DNA from: Aeromonas veronii
GTDB taxonomy: Bacteria > Pseudomonadota > Gammaproteobacteria > Enterobacterales > Aeromonadaceae
NCBI RefSeq assembly: GCF_040215105.1
Contig: NZ_CP157875.1
Coordinates: 3,525,501-3,589,500, forward strand
Direction: 5' to 3'
DNA: 64,000 nucleotides
Made by a program: the position numbers and the translations under genes. The notes under the pieces were generated by a model. It ran no database searches and had not been told where the DNA came from. It saw only the letters and a program-made list of their open reading frames with translations. Shown here in pieces: positions 57,250 to 64,000 of the stretch. How positions within the stretch are numbered: the first letter of the stretch is position 1; each line of letters opens with the position of its first letter.

Positions 57250-57504
57250 TCAAGCCTGGGACTGGATCAGGGCCACCAGGGCCTCGACGCTGGCGAAGTG
57301 ACGACGGGTATTCTCGTCATCGGCGGAGAGGACGATGCCATAGCGTCCCTTGATGGCCAGCCCCAGCTCCAGCGCATCGATGGAGTCCAGCCCCAGACCG
57401 TCACCAAACAGCGGCGCCTGGGCATCGATATCGTCCGGGGTCAGCCCTTCCAGGTTGAGGCTGTCGATGATGAGTTGTTTTATCTCTTGTTGCAGATCTT
57501 GCAT
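57250..57504 (-). CDS. apeE: Acyl carrier protein ApeE
   Basis: Carrier protein (84 aa) with the attachment serine Ser41 in GLGLDSIDALEL. ATG 57504 gives the MQDLQQEIKQLIIDSLNLE start typical for ApeE and has GGAAGA just upstream; an in-frame ATG at 57525 that overlaps the apeD stop would add seven residues. Confidence 0.92.
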   Translation of the reverse strand: MQDLQQEIKQLIIDSLNLEGLTPDDIDAQAPLFGDGLGLDSIDALELGLAIKGRYGIVLSADDENTRRHFASVEALVALIQSQA

Positions 57505-57521
57505 TGCTCTTCCATAGGCTG

Positions 57522-58280
57522 TCATGGGGTCCCGGCTTGCAGGACCCGGGTAAGTAACCGGGTTAACTGGCGGGCGGCCAGGCCGCTGTGCTGCGCGTCA
57601 TCGACCCCTTCACGGGTCTCTATCTGCGGCAAGAACTCCAGCGTGAAAACAGGCTTGCGTTTCGGGGTCTGGAACCATTTGTCCTGCTTGGTGAGAAAGC
57701 GCTCGCTGCAATGAATGCGTACGGGCTGCAGAGTCACCTGACCACGCAAGGCAAGCTGGGCGGCACCTCGCTGCAGGCGGATAGGCTCCCCCGGCGTGGT
57801 GCGGGTGCCTTCCGGAAAGATCAGCAATAAGCCACCCCGGCGCACCCGTTCGATGCAACGCGGCAGCAGCTGTTCCGCCTCCCCGTTGGGAATGTAGTCG
57901 GCGGCACGCACCACGCCACCGAGAAAAATATTATGCCACAAAGCTCGCTTGACGATGCAGTCGCACACCGGCAGTTCGGCCGCCAGGATCACATAGTCGA
58001 GCAGGCTGGGGTGATTGGCGACGATGAGGGCACTGCGCAGCTCCCTCGGCATGCCGATGACGCGATAATCCAGCACCCCCAGCCCCTTGAGCAGGGCCAT
58101 GAACAACCGAAAACTCTGCTTGATGCTGGCCTGTGCCAGGATCCGACGCCGCTCTCCCCGCAGGCAGAGCGCCAGCAGCGGAAACCAGCAGAGGCTGAGC
58201 AGCAGCCCCCCCAGCCCAAACAGGGTGAAGCCGAGCGCGGTGCCAAGCAGCCGCCAAAGCCGGTTCAGCCCCGCCGCCAT
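57522..58280 (-). CDS. apeD: PlsC-like acyltransferase ApeD
   Basis: 1-acylglycerol-3-phosphate acyltransferase-type membrane enzyme (252 aa). An N-terminal hydrophobic segment (about 9-35) is followed by the catalytic NHPSLLD (HxxxxD, about 88-94) and the substrate-binding FPEGTRT (about 158-164). It may transfer the polyene or a fatty acyl chain to the lipid part. ATG 58280 has GGGAG 5 bases upstream and overlaps apeC by 16 bases. Confidence 0.88.
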   Translation of the reverse strand: MAAGLNRLWRLLGTALGFTLFGLGGLLLSLCWFPLLALCLRGERRRILAQASIKQSFRLFMALLKGLGVLDYRVIGMPRELRSALIVANHPSLLDYVILAAELPVCDCIVKRALWHNIFLGGVVRAADYIPNGEAEQLLPRCIERVRRGGLLLIFPEGTRTTPGEPIRLQRGAAQLALRGQVTLQPVRIHCSERFLTKQDKWFQTPKRKPVFTLEFLPQIETREGVDDAQHSGLAARQLTRLLTRVLQAGTP

Positions 58281-58987
58281 GACCACTCCCTGCGTCCGTC
58301 CCCGAGCACGCATGTCTGCTGCCCCAGCAGATGCGCGCGCCAGAATGCCAGAGGTTGGGCCAGCGCGGGGGGCTGACTGGCGTTGCACTGCCCCTCGCAG
58401 TCCCAGCGCTCGCCGGCAGCCTCCTGCGCCGGGCCCAGCAGCAGCGCCACCCCGTAGGGCGGGGTCTGGGGGAGCCAGGATTGATGAAACTGCGGGATCT
58501 CCCCTTCAAACAGCACCAGCAGCACCCGCTGATACCCCGCATGCAGGTTGGCTACGGCCTCGGCCAGCCCCGCCATCAGACTCCCGTCTCCGGCAGAGAT
58601 GGAACTGATGGGCAGCGCCGCCTTGCCCTGAATGGAGCAGAGCCCGGCCGCCGTGTTGTGCACCGACATGGAAAAATCCGTGGGAGAGAGCGGCTTGGCG
58701 GCGGCCAACCCCTGCAGCAGCGTAATGGAGCGTGCCAGCTCGCCGTGGCGGCTGACGAAGATGGCGCTGTCGACGGGGTGGCGGGCCAGCATGTCCAGAC
58801 CCAGTTGCACCGCGAGCCGGGCGCCGATGCTGAGGCGGCGCGCCATCATCATGGGGATCAGGGGGGTCGCTGGCACGGATTGCACCGCCGCGGGCCACTC
58901 TGCCCCCATGGCCCACTGTTGCCAGTCAGTGGCGTGCTCCAGCCCCGGGGAGAGCGCCTGCGCATCAAGGAGTGAGAATGAGAGCAT
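58265..58987 (-). CDS. apeC: Chain-length-factor-like ketosynthase homologue ApeC
   Basis: Ketosynthase-fold protein (240 aa), shorter than a full ketosynthase and without the active-site Cys: the position normally TACSSG reads SAGDGS. This matches the chain-length-factor role shown for ApeC in Xenorhabdus, where it partners ApeO. It is the first gene of the leftward operon. ATG 58987 is the natural start, but no strong ribosome binding site lies in front; AAAGGA is 15 bases away, nearer an alternative TTG at 59002. Confidence 0.85.
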   Translation of the reverse strand: MLSFSLLDAQALSPGLEHATDWQQWAMGAEWPAAVQSVPATPLIPMMMARRLSIGARLAVQLGLDMLARHPVDSAIFVSRHGELARSITLLQGLAAAKPLSPTDFSMSVHNTAAGLCSIQGKAALPISSISAGDGSLMAGLAEAVANLHAGYQRVLLVLFEGEIPQFHQSWLPQTPPYGVALLLGPAQEAAGERWDCEGQCNASQPPALAQPLAFWRAHLLGQQTCVLGDGRREWSWRRG

Positions 58988-59002
58988 GATGGCGGCGTTC
59001 AA

Positions 59003-59247
59003 TCCTTTGCGATGCGAGGGGTGACAAGAATAATAATTGTTTTTCTCAATACAGGAATGAGCAAAACGCGATCAATTAATAACCAACCCATCGGGGTTAT
59101 TATTTATTGCGACATCATATCATTATTTATCAGAAATAATAGACAGCCAAACATCGCTCTGGTGAGGACAACTCATATTCTATTGAAAATAACCAAGCAA
59201 TGGTGTCTCATTGCGCTGTTTCATAAAAATATATCGGGGAAATAATA
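59003..59247. promoter_or_regulatory. AT-rich divergent control region of the aryl polyene locus
   Basis: About 245 bases, visibly AT-rich against the very GC-rich genes beside it, lie between apeC (leftward) and apeA (rightward), so both promoters must be here. It contains an 8-bp inverted repeat TAATAACC / GGTTATTA (59077-59084 and 59095-59102). AT-rich DNA before an accessory cluster is often bound by H-NS; that is inference. Confidence 0.5.
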
Positions 59248-59646
59248 ATGAATTTGATCACGAAATCGGGCCTGGTTCTCGGTGCACTCCTGCTTGCCGC
59301 CTGCTCCACCAGCAAGCCAATACAGAATCTTCCTGCCAATCAGGTAACCTTCAATCTCAGCGAGGAGCAAGTTGCCAATGCCATCGTCAACGGCGGTATC
59401 AGCAAGGGCTGGGTCATGAAGAAAGAGCAGCCAGGGCTTATTCGTGGTCAACTGAATGTGCGCCAGCACCAGGCCGTGATCAATATTCCATATAGCACCC
59501 ATGATTATTCCATCAATTATGTCAGCAGTGTGAATCTGGATGACGACGGCAAAGGCGCCATTCATCGCAGCTATAATCGCTGGATCCTCGGGTTGAATCA
59601 GGCCATCCAGATCGAACTGGCTCGTACCAATACCAGCACCCATTGA
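59248..59646 (+). CDS. apeA: Small lipoprotein ApeA
   Basis: Predicted lipoprotein of unknown function (132 aa). Signal sequence MNLITKSGLVLGALLLAAC with lipobox LAAC puts the lipidated Cys at 19; the following STSKP favours outer membrane sorting. The rest is soluble with no catalytic motif. A lipoprotein gene in this place starts the E. coli APE series. Here it reads opposite to the main operon and is followed after 18 bases by apeB. Confidence 0.8.
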   Translation: MNLITKSGLVLGALLLAACSTSKPIQNLPANQVTFNLSEEQVANAIVNGGISKGWVMKKEQPGLIRGQLNVRQHQAVINIPYSTHDYSINYVSSVNLDDDGKGAIHRSYNRWILGLNQAIQIELARTNTSTH

Positions 59647-59664
59647 TCAGAGACGGAGCCGTCA

Positions 59665-60747
59665 TTGAAACACTATCAGAGCGAGCCATATAACGCCCTG
59701 GAGGCCATCAGTCAGGCCCAGCGCATCGCCTTCGCCCCCATGTTGTTCCAGGCAAGCTGGTGTCTGCGTGAGACCGGCGTGCTCGCCTACCTGGAGAGCC
59801 GGGGCAAGAGCGGCGCCACCACGGCCGAGATAGCCCAACATTGCGAGCTCAGCGAGTACGCGGTGTCGGTGCTGCTGGACATGGGACTCGGTGGCGGCGT
59901 CTGCCATCTGGCCGGGGAACGCTATGTACTCGGCAAGGTTGGCGCCTATCTGCAAAACGACCCCATGACCCGGGTCAACATGGATTTTACCCAGCACGTC
60001 TGTTACCAGCCGCTGGCTCACCTGCTCGATGCCATTAGCGAGGGCAAGCCGGAGGGGCTCAAGGTCTTCAACCCAGACTGGGAGACCATCTACCCTCACC
60101 TGGATAAGCTGCCGGAACCCGCCCGCGCCAGCTGGTTTGCCTTCGATCACTTCTATTCCGACTGGGCTTTCCAGCAGGCGCAGGATCATGTGCTGAGTTA
60201 TGAGCCTCGCAGCCTATATGATGTGGGTGGCAACACCGGCAAGTGGGCCATCTCCTGTGCGACCCGGGATCCCGCGCTGCAAGTCACCATCCTGGATCTG
60301 CCCGAGCAAATCGCCCTGGCACAGCCCAGAATTGACGCAGCCAAACTGACCGAGCGGGTGCGTGGTCACGGGGTCAACATGCTGGAAGCCGACGGCCATC
60401 TGCCGGGGGAGGCGGACATCTGGTGGATGAGCCAGTTCCTCGACTGTTTCAGTCACGAGCAGATCGTCGCCATCCTCAAGCGCATTCGTCGGCACATGAA
60501 AGCGGGGGCCAGAGTCTGCATCCTGGAGCTGTTCTGGGACCGGCAGAGCTTCGAGGCGGCGAGCTTCAGTCTCAACGCCACCTCCCTCTACTTCACCGCC
60601 ATCGCCAATGGCAACAGCCGCTTCTATCACTCCAAGCAGATGTATCAGTGCCTGCGTGAGGCCGGTTTCCACGTGGAGGCCGAGCACGAGATCCCGGGTC
60701 CTGGCCATACCCTGCTGGTTGCCCAACCTTTGCCCGAACGGCCATAA
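59665..60747 (+). CDS. apeB: SAM-dependent O-methyltransferase-like protein ApeB
   Basis: Methyltransferase (360 aa) of the plant-type/hydroxyneurosporene O-methyltransferase group. The N-terminal dimerisation/winged helix region (about 1-110, TTAEIAQHCELSEYAVSVLLD) is followed by the SAM domain with LYDVGGNTGKWAI (about 184-196) and QFLDCFSHEQIVAILKR. It probably methylates the aryl head, as several aryl polyenes carry methyl groups on the ring. The start is TTG 59665: GGAG lies 6 bases upstream, and the first in-frame ATG would remove 25 residues. It is co-transcribed with apeA. Confidence 0.88.
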   Translation: MKHYQSEPYNALEAISQAQRIAFAPMLFQASWCLRETGVLAYLESRGKSGATTAEIAQHCELSEYAVSVLLDMGLGGGVCHLAGERYVLGKVGAYLQNDPMTRVNMDFTQHVCYQPLAHLLDAISEGKPEGLKVFNPDWETIYPHLDKLPEPARASWFAFDHFYSDWAFQQAQDHVLSYEPRSLYDVGGNTGKWAISCATRDPALQVTILDLPEQIALAQPRIDAAKLTERVRGHGVNMLEADGHLPGEADIWWMSQFLDCFSHEQIVAILKRIRRHMKAGARVCILELFWDRQSFEAASFSLNATSLYFTAIANGNSRFYHSKQMYQCLREAGFHVEAEHEIPGPGHTLLVAQPLPERP

Positions 60748-60786
60748 TGGCCCATCCACATGGATGGCATGCAAAAGGAGCGGCCC

Positions 60787-60996
60787 ATGATGCGTAACGG
60801 CAAGGTTCTGCTGACACTGGCTCTGGTGCTGGGTAGCTCGGCTTGCACCCACATCAAGGAAGCGGGCCGGACGGTGGGACACACCACCCGGGACGTGACC
60901 CGCGAGATTGGCCATACCACCCGGGATGTGACCCGGGAGATTGGCCATGGCACCCGGGATACCGTCAATAAAGTGGGTGACGAGATCAGTAAATGA
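60787..60996 (+). CDS. Small exported protein with 11-residue tandem repeats
   Basis: Short protein (69 aa) with a hydrophobic leader (about 5-19) ending GSSAC; the Cys at 20 could be lipidated, although the lipobox is weak (Ser at -3). The mature part is almost entirely three copies of an 11-residue unit, RTVGHTTRDVT, REIGHTTRDVT and REIGHGTRDTV, a likely amphipathic or coiled-coil segment. AAAAGGAG lies 6 bases before ATG 60787. It follows apeB by 39 bases and may share its transcript. It is too small to assign a family. Confidence 0.7.
   Translation: MMRNGKVLLTLALVLGSSACTHIKEAGRTVGHTTRDVTREIGHTTRDVTREIGHGTRDTVNKVGDEISK
60868..60966 (+). repeat. Three 33-bp tandem repeats inside the small exported protein gene
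   Basis: Three in-frame 33-bp units, highly similar at DNA level, encode the 11-residue protein repeat. Copy number could vary between strains by slippage without changing frame. Confidence 0.8.
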
Positions 60997-61020
60997 CAAC
61001 AGGGGCCTCGGCCCCTGTTG
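60997..61020 (+). terminator. Terminator-like hairpin after the repeat protein gene
   Basis: A 10-bp perfect stem (60997-61006 and 61011-61020) directly after the stop. No T-run follows, so termination strength is doubtful; it lies between convergent genes. Confidence 0.5.
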
Positions 61021-61046
61021 TGCTATCTGTGGTTTCCTTCCCCTGT

Positions 61047-61796
61047 TCACCACATCGCCATCAGCTGGGATTCCATGGCCTCTTCCTGTTCATCCGGCAG
61101 ACTGGCGAAAAAATCGAGTCCCGTCTGCTCTTCCACCGCATCCACAGTCACTATGTAGTCTGCCAGCTTGCTGGACGGGATATTCTGCTGCGGCAGAATG
61201 AAGGCGATAGCCTCCTGATTGGCCACGTCCATCACCACCCGATAGTAGGCATGGGGCACGGTCACACCGTTGCCGATGGAGGCGTCCGAGTTGGTGAAGA
61301 TGGGGCCGGTGATCACCTGGACATTCTCATAGGCGATGGCCCACTGGCGGGTCTTCTCCTCCAGGATGCGCCAGGCACCCTGGTTGAGCGCCGGCAACTG
61401 GGGCGTCATGTTGGTCAGCAGGAAACTCTGCTTCATGGTGGTCGCACTGGTGCGCATGTCGGCTGCCGGTGCCTGATGTCCCCTGTCGTAACCGGAGCCC
61501 TTGTAGTCCGCCAGGGTGGCACGGAACTGCACCGGCACCTCCTTGTCCTCGGCGAAGGCATCCTTGCGCGGCACCTGTCCCTGGGCGCTCGCCGCCGTCA
61601 TCCGGTAAGAGACCCAGTCAGACACCTTGGTGTCGTAGTTGTAGCCCGCCGCATAACCTTCCCGGCAGAGCAGCTGACTGGATTGACCCGGGACCCCCAG
61701 GGTCACGTGATCCTTGCATTGGAACCCCGCCGCCAGGGTCGGGAAAGCGCTGAGAGAAAATCCGATAGCCAGAACTAACTTGTTGATATTATCCAT
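61047..61796 (-). CDS. Secreted DNA/RNA non-specific endonuclease
   Basis: Beta-beta-alpha metal nuclease of the Serratia NUC type (249 aa). It has a signal peptide (about 1-22, ending FPTLAA), then the active-site DRGH (104-107) with the general-base His107, followed by the SFLLTNMTPQLPALNQGAW stretch with the metal-binding Asn. It should act outside the inner membrane, for example in nucleotide scavenging. ATG 61796 is used because the upstream frame lacks signal features. Its mRNA ends close to the convergent repeat protein gene. Confidence 0.9.
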   Translation of the reverse strand: MDNINKLVLAIGFSLSAFPTLAAGFQCKDHVTLGVPGQSSQLLCREGYAAGYNYDTKVSDWVSYRMTAASAQGQVPRKDAFAEDKEVPVQFRATLADYKGSGYDRGHQAPAADMRTSATTMKQSFLLTNMTPQLPALNQGAWRILEEKTRQWAIAYENVQVITGPIFTNSDASIGNGVTVPHAYYRVVMDVANQEAIAFILPQQNIPSSKLADYIVTVDAVEEQTGLDFFASLPDEQEEAMESQLMAMW

Positions 61797-62002
61797 TATT
61801 ATGCCACTCCTTGTGTTAGGCGGAGTGATTTGACACCAGGTCTGATGAGTCAGGCAATCGGCTATTTTACGAGCATCTCGTAAATGTGAAGGGGGCGGCA
61901 ATTTGACCAAAAAGCGGCGGACAGCTGGGGGATTGTCATCGGCCCGTCATTGTGGTGGATAGGGTACTTTATCTCTGCAATCAAGCAGATAGGCAGGATA
62001 AG

Positions 62003-62023
62003 AAGCGGAGACTTGCTCCGCTT
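62003..62023 (-). terminator. Weak terminator after the cytochrome peroxidase gene
   Basis: AAGCGGAG / CTCCGCTT (62003-62010 and 62016-62023) with a 5-base loop; on the minus strand it is followed by CUUAUCC, not a clear U-tract. Confidence 0.5.
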
Positions 62024-62040
62024 CCCTGTGCGCCGAATGG

Positions 62041-63018
62041 TCAGCTCTTGACTTGCGGCCTCGGGGTATCGGGTTGGGACGGCGGCAACATGGGCAGCAC
62101 TATCTGGGGCTGCTCACCGGTCAGGCTCTTGAGGAAGGCCGTCATGTCCTCGGCCTCCTGCTCGCTCAGCCGCTGGCCGAGCTGGATATCCGCCATGATC
62201 TGCACCGCTTCCTTCAGATCCCAGACTGCGCCGTCGTGGAAGTAGGGGTAGGTCAGTTCTATGTTGCGCAGGGTGGGCACCTTGAACCAGCCGATGAACT
62301 GCTTCTCACCGGTCACCGCGCCGCGCCCCTGGGCCGGGTTGCTGGTCTGGTAGTGTTTGACCAGCCCCATCTTCTGATAGGAGTTGCCGCCGATGGCAAC
62401 GCCGTTGTGACAGGCGGTACAGCCCTTGTGCTTGAACAACTGGTAGCCCGTCAGCTGCTGCGCCGTCAACGCCTTGCCATCTCCCTTGAGCCAGCGATCG
62501 AAGGGGGCATTGGGGGTGACCAGGGTCTCCTCGAAGGCGGCGATGGCGTCGGTCACCTCATCGATACCGAACTGCGCCTTGCCGTAGACGGCGTCGAAAC
62601 GGTCGCGATACTCGGGCAGGGTATGGAGGGTCTCCACCGCCAGCTTGTGGGTGAAGGCCATCTCCAGCGGGTTGGCGATGGGGCCCGCCGCCTGCTCCTT
62701 CAAATCCTTGGCGCGGCCGTCCCAGAACTGCACGAAATTGAGGCTGGAGTTGAGCACGGTCGGCGAGTTGATCGGCCCCTCCTTCCACTTGTGACCGAGG
62801 GAGCTGACCTGATTGTCCACTCCTCCCGTCGCCAGGTTGTGGCAGGAGTTGCACGAGATGGCGTTGGATCTGGAGAGCCTCGGCTCGAAGAACAACATCT
62901 TGCCCAATTCGACCTTGGCCGGATCACCCACCTTGACCGCTTCCACCGGTTGCACCGGTTCGCTCGCCCACCCCGTCACGGGCAGTGCCAACACCAGCAG
63001 CAAATTATATTTATTCAT
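62041..63018 (-). CDS. Di-heme cytochrome c peroxidase
   Basis: Periplasmic CcpA/MauG family enzyme that reduces hydrogen peroxide with electrons from small cytochromes (325 aa). A signal peptide (about 1-19) is followed by two heme c sites: CNSCH (56-60, N-terminal peroxidatic heme) and CTACH (200-204, C-terminal electron-transfer heme). VGDPAKVELGKMLFFEPRLS and PTLRNIELTYPYFHDG are family blocks. ATG 63018 has GGGAGAG upstream. Such genes are often anaerobically or OxyR controlled; no FNR or OxyR site could be assigned. Confidence 0.93.
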   Translation of the reverse strand: MNKYNLLLVLALPVTGWASEPVQPVEAVKVGDPAKVELGKMLFFEPRLSRSNAISCNSCHNLATGGVDNQVSSLGHKWKEGPINSPTVLNSSLNFVQFWDGRAKDLKEQAAGPIANPLEMAFTHKLAVETLHTLPEYRDRFDAVYGKAQFGIDEVTDAIAAFEETLVTPNAPFDRWLKGDGKALTAQQLTGYQLFKHKGCTACHNGVAIGGNSYQKMGLVKHYQTSNPAQGRGAVTGEKQFIGWFKVPTLRNIELTYPYFHDGAVWDLKEAVQIMADIQLGQRLSEQEAEDMTAFLKSLTGEQPQIVLPMLPPSQPDTPRPQVKS

Positions 63019-63318
63019 TATTCTCTCTCCCTTGAGTTTGCGAGTCATCGCATTCCCAGCCTGCAGGAGTAGGACTGAGTGTTATTTGTTCAAGATCAAG
63101 GGAAAAACACTAAAACCACATTAAAAACAATGACTTTGTGTTTTTTGGACGGAATAAGGGCGGGGTCTTTCGAAGAAAATTTGACTGAATTCTGATGCAT
63201 CGATTATCAACAGCCGCTGCCGAAATAACAGCCAATTGATTAGATTGAGGTCATTGAATAAAGCGATTATTAAATATGCAGATCATCTCTCGTCATTATT
63301 TCATGCATTTAACATACA

Positions 63319-63332
63319 CCGTTAAATAACGG
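63319..63332. promoter_or_regulatory. Palindrome CCGTTAAATAACGG, possible operator
   Basis: Arms CCGTTA and TAACGG around AA, about 300 bases upstream of the peroxidase start and 63 bases beyond the psuG terminator stem. It fits a dimeric regulator site, but none is recognised. Confidence 0.3.
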
Positions 63333-63394
63333 TCGGTGATATTGGCGATCTATTTCCCCCCTGCCGGGCGCCTCCCCCCTTTATTCATGAAAAA

Positions 63395-63409
63395 GGGGCC
63401 TGTGGCCCC
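63395..63409 (-). terminator. Intrinsic terminator of psuG
   Basis: On the minus strand GGGGCC / GGCCCC (63409-63404 and 63400-63395) with a 3-base loop, then five U residues, 27 bases beyond the psuG stop. Confidence 0.8.
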
Positions 63410-63435
63410 CTCTCGTTATCTGACGTTGGCACCTA

Positions 63436-64000
63436 TCACAGGCTGGCGGCGATGCGCGCCCCCAGAGCGGCGTTGTTCAGCACCAGCTGGATGTTGGAAG
63501 CCAGGGAGTTGCCGCCGGTCAGCTCACACACCCTGGCCAGCAGGAAGGGAGTGGACTCCTTGCCCTTGACCCCCTGTTCATCCGCCTCACGCAGGGCTTG
63601 TGCGATGGCGGCATCGATGTCGGCCTTGGGCATGGCAAACTGGGCCGGGATGGGATTGGTCACCACTGCGCCACCAGCCAGCCCCAGCTCCCACTTGAGG
63701 CGCAGGGCCTCGGCAATGGCCGCCGGGGTATCGAGACGGTAATCTACCTTGAAGCCGCTCTCGCGGGTGTAGAAGGCGGGCAACTCCTCGGTTTGATAGC
63801 CGATGACCGGCACCCCCTGGGTCTCCAGATACTCCAGGGTCAGACCGATGTCGAGGATGGACTTGGCACCGGCGCACACCACGGCCACCGGGGTCTGGGC
63901 AAATTCCTGCAAGTCAGCGGAGATGTCGAAGGTCTCCTGGGCGCCGCGGTGGACGCCGCCGATGCCACCGGTGGCGAAGACACGAATGCCGGCCATGGCG
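63436..64000 (-). CDS. psuG: Pseudouridine-5'-phosphate glycosidase (partial, C-terminal part)
   Basis: Splits pseudouridine 5'-phosphate to uracil and ribose 5-phosphate in pseudouridine degradation. The window holds about the last 188 residues; the 5' end lies beyond base 64000. The family block ATGGIGGVHRGA and the active-site region VVCAGAKSILDIGLTLEYLE, with its catalytic Lys, are clear, as are VIGYQTEELPAFY and GGNSLASNIQLVLNNA near the end. The ATG at 63996 is internal. Confidence 0.95.
   Translation of the reverse strand, partial: AMAGIRVFATGGIGGVHRGAQETFDISADLQEFAQTPVAVVCAGAKSILDIGLTLEYLETQGVPVIGYQTEELPAFYTRESGFKVDYRLDTPAAIAEALRLKWELGLAGGAVVTNPIPAQFAMPKADIDAAIAQALREADEQGVKGKESTPFLLARVCELTGGNSLASNIQLVLNNAALGARIAASL

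Larger units (their letters stand above)
63019..63435. other. 417-base intergenic region upstream of the peroxidase gene
   Basis: No gene is seen. The region is AT-rich and must hold the leftward promoter of the peroxidase gene. It contains a 6-bp-arm palindrome at 63319-63332 and, at its right end, the psuG terminator (63395-63409). Confidence 0.45.

Overview
The window is a 64 kb piece of a GC-rich gammaproteobacterial chromosome. Gene content, gene order and protein similarity (yhdT-panF, prfB with the RF2 frameshift, prfB-lysS, cysJIH, proVWX, ydjA/sppA/ansA/yeaC neighbours, yjjPB, a DUF3135 gene, an E. coli/Vibrio-type aryl polyene cluster) suggest Aeromonas. That is inference from recognisable families, not a database match. 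I see no tRNA, rRNA, CRISPR array, prophage or insertion sequence.

Layout. 1-8.6 kb: end of a membrane protein, a PAS-GGDEF-EAL protein, acs, aroQ, accB-accC and yhdT-panF. 8.7-12.1 kb: a PTS EIIBC permease, a LysR regulator and a divergent zinc-type dehydrogenase; together they separate panF from prmA, which are adjacent in E. coli. 12.1-15.2 kb: prmA, maa and ydjA, with two long intergenic stretches that carry minus-strand hairpins and U-tracts resembling small RNA genes. 15.4-25.9 kb: fadH (with a PsrA-like palindrome upstream), sppA, a Nudix/lipoprotein pair, a long GAPDH-like gene, yeaC, ansA and gltS. 26-31.8 kb: a chemoreceptor, prfB, lysS and a PhzF-like gene. 32-43.6 kb: sulfate assimilation (cysJIH), glycine betaine/proline uptake (proVWX), folA, yjjB/yjjP, a DUF3135 gene and mog.

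43.6-60.7 kb is the main accessory locus: a complete aryl polyene (APE) cluster. Seventeen genes run leftward in one nearly gapless, translationally coupled array (apeC to apeR, with an aromatic amino acid ammonia-lyase gene between apeJ and apeK). apeA and apeB run rightward across an AT-rich divergent region. Together they encode starter supply and activation (ammonia-lyase, ApeH), two carrier proteins (ApeE, ApeF), chain extension and processing (ApeO/ApeC, ApeR, ApeQ, ApeI, ApeP), aryl methylation (ApeB), transfer to a lipid (ApeD, ApeJ) and delivery to the outer membrane (ApeL, ApeM, ApeN, ApeG).

60.8-64 kb: a tiny exported protein with an 11-residue tandem repeat, a secreted non-specific endonuclease, a di-heme cytochrome c peroxidase and the start of psuG. 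Most transcription units end in clear intrinsic terminators, several shared by convergent genes.
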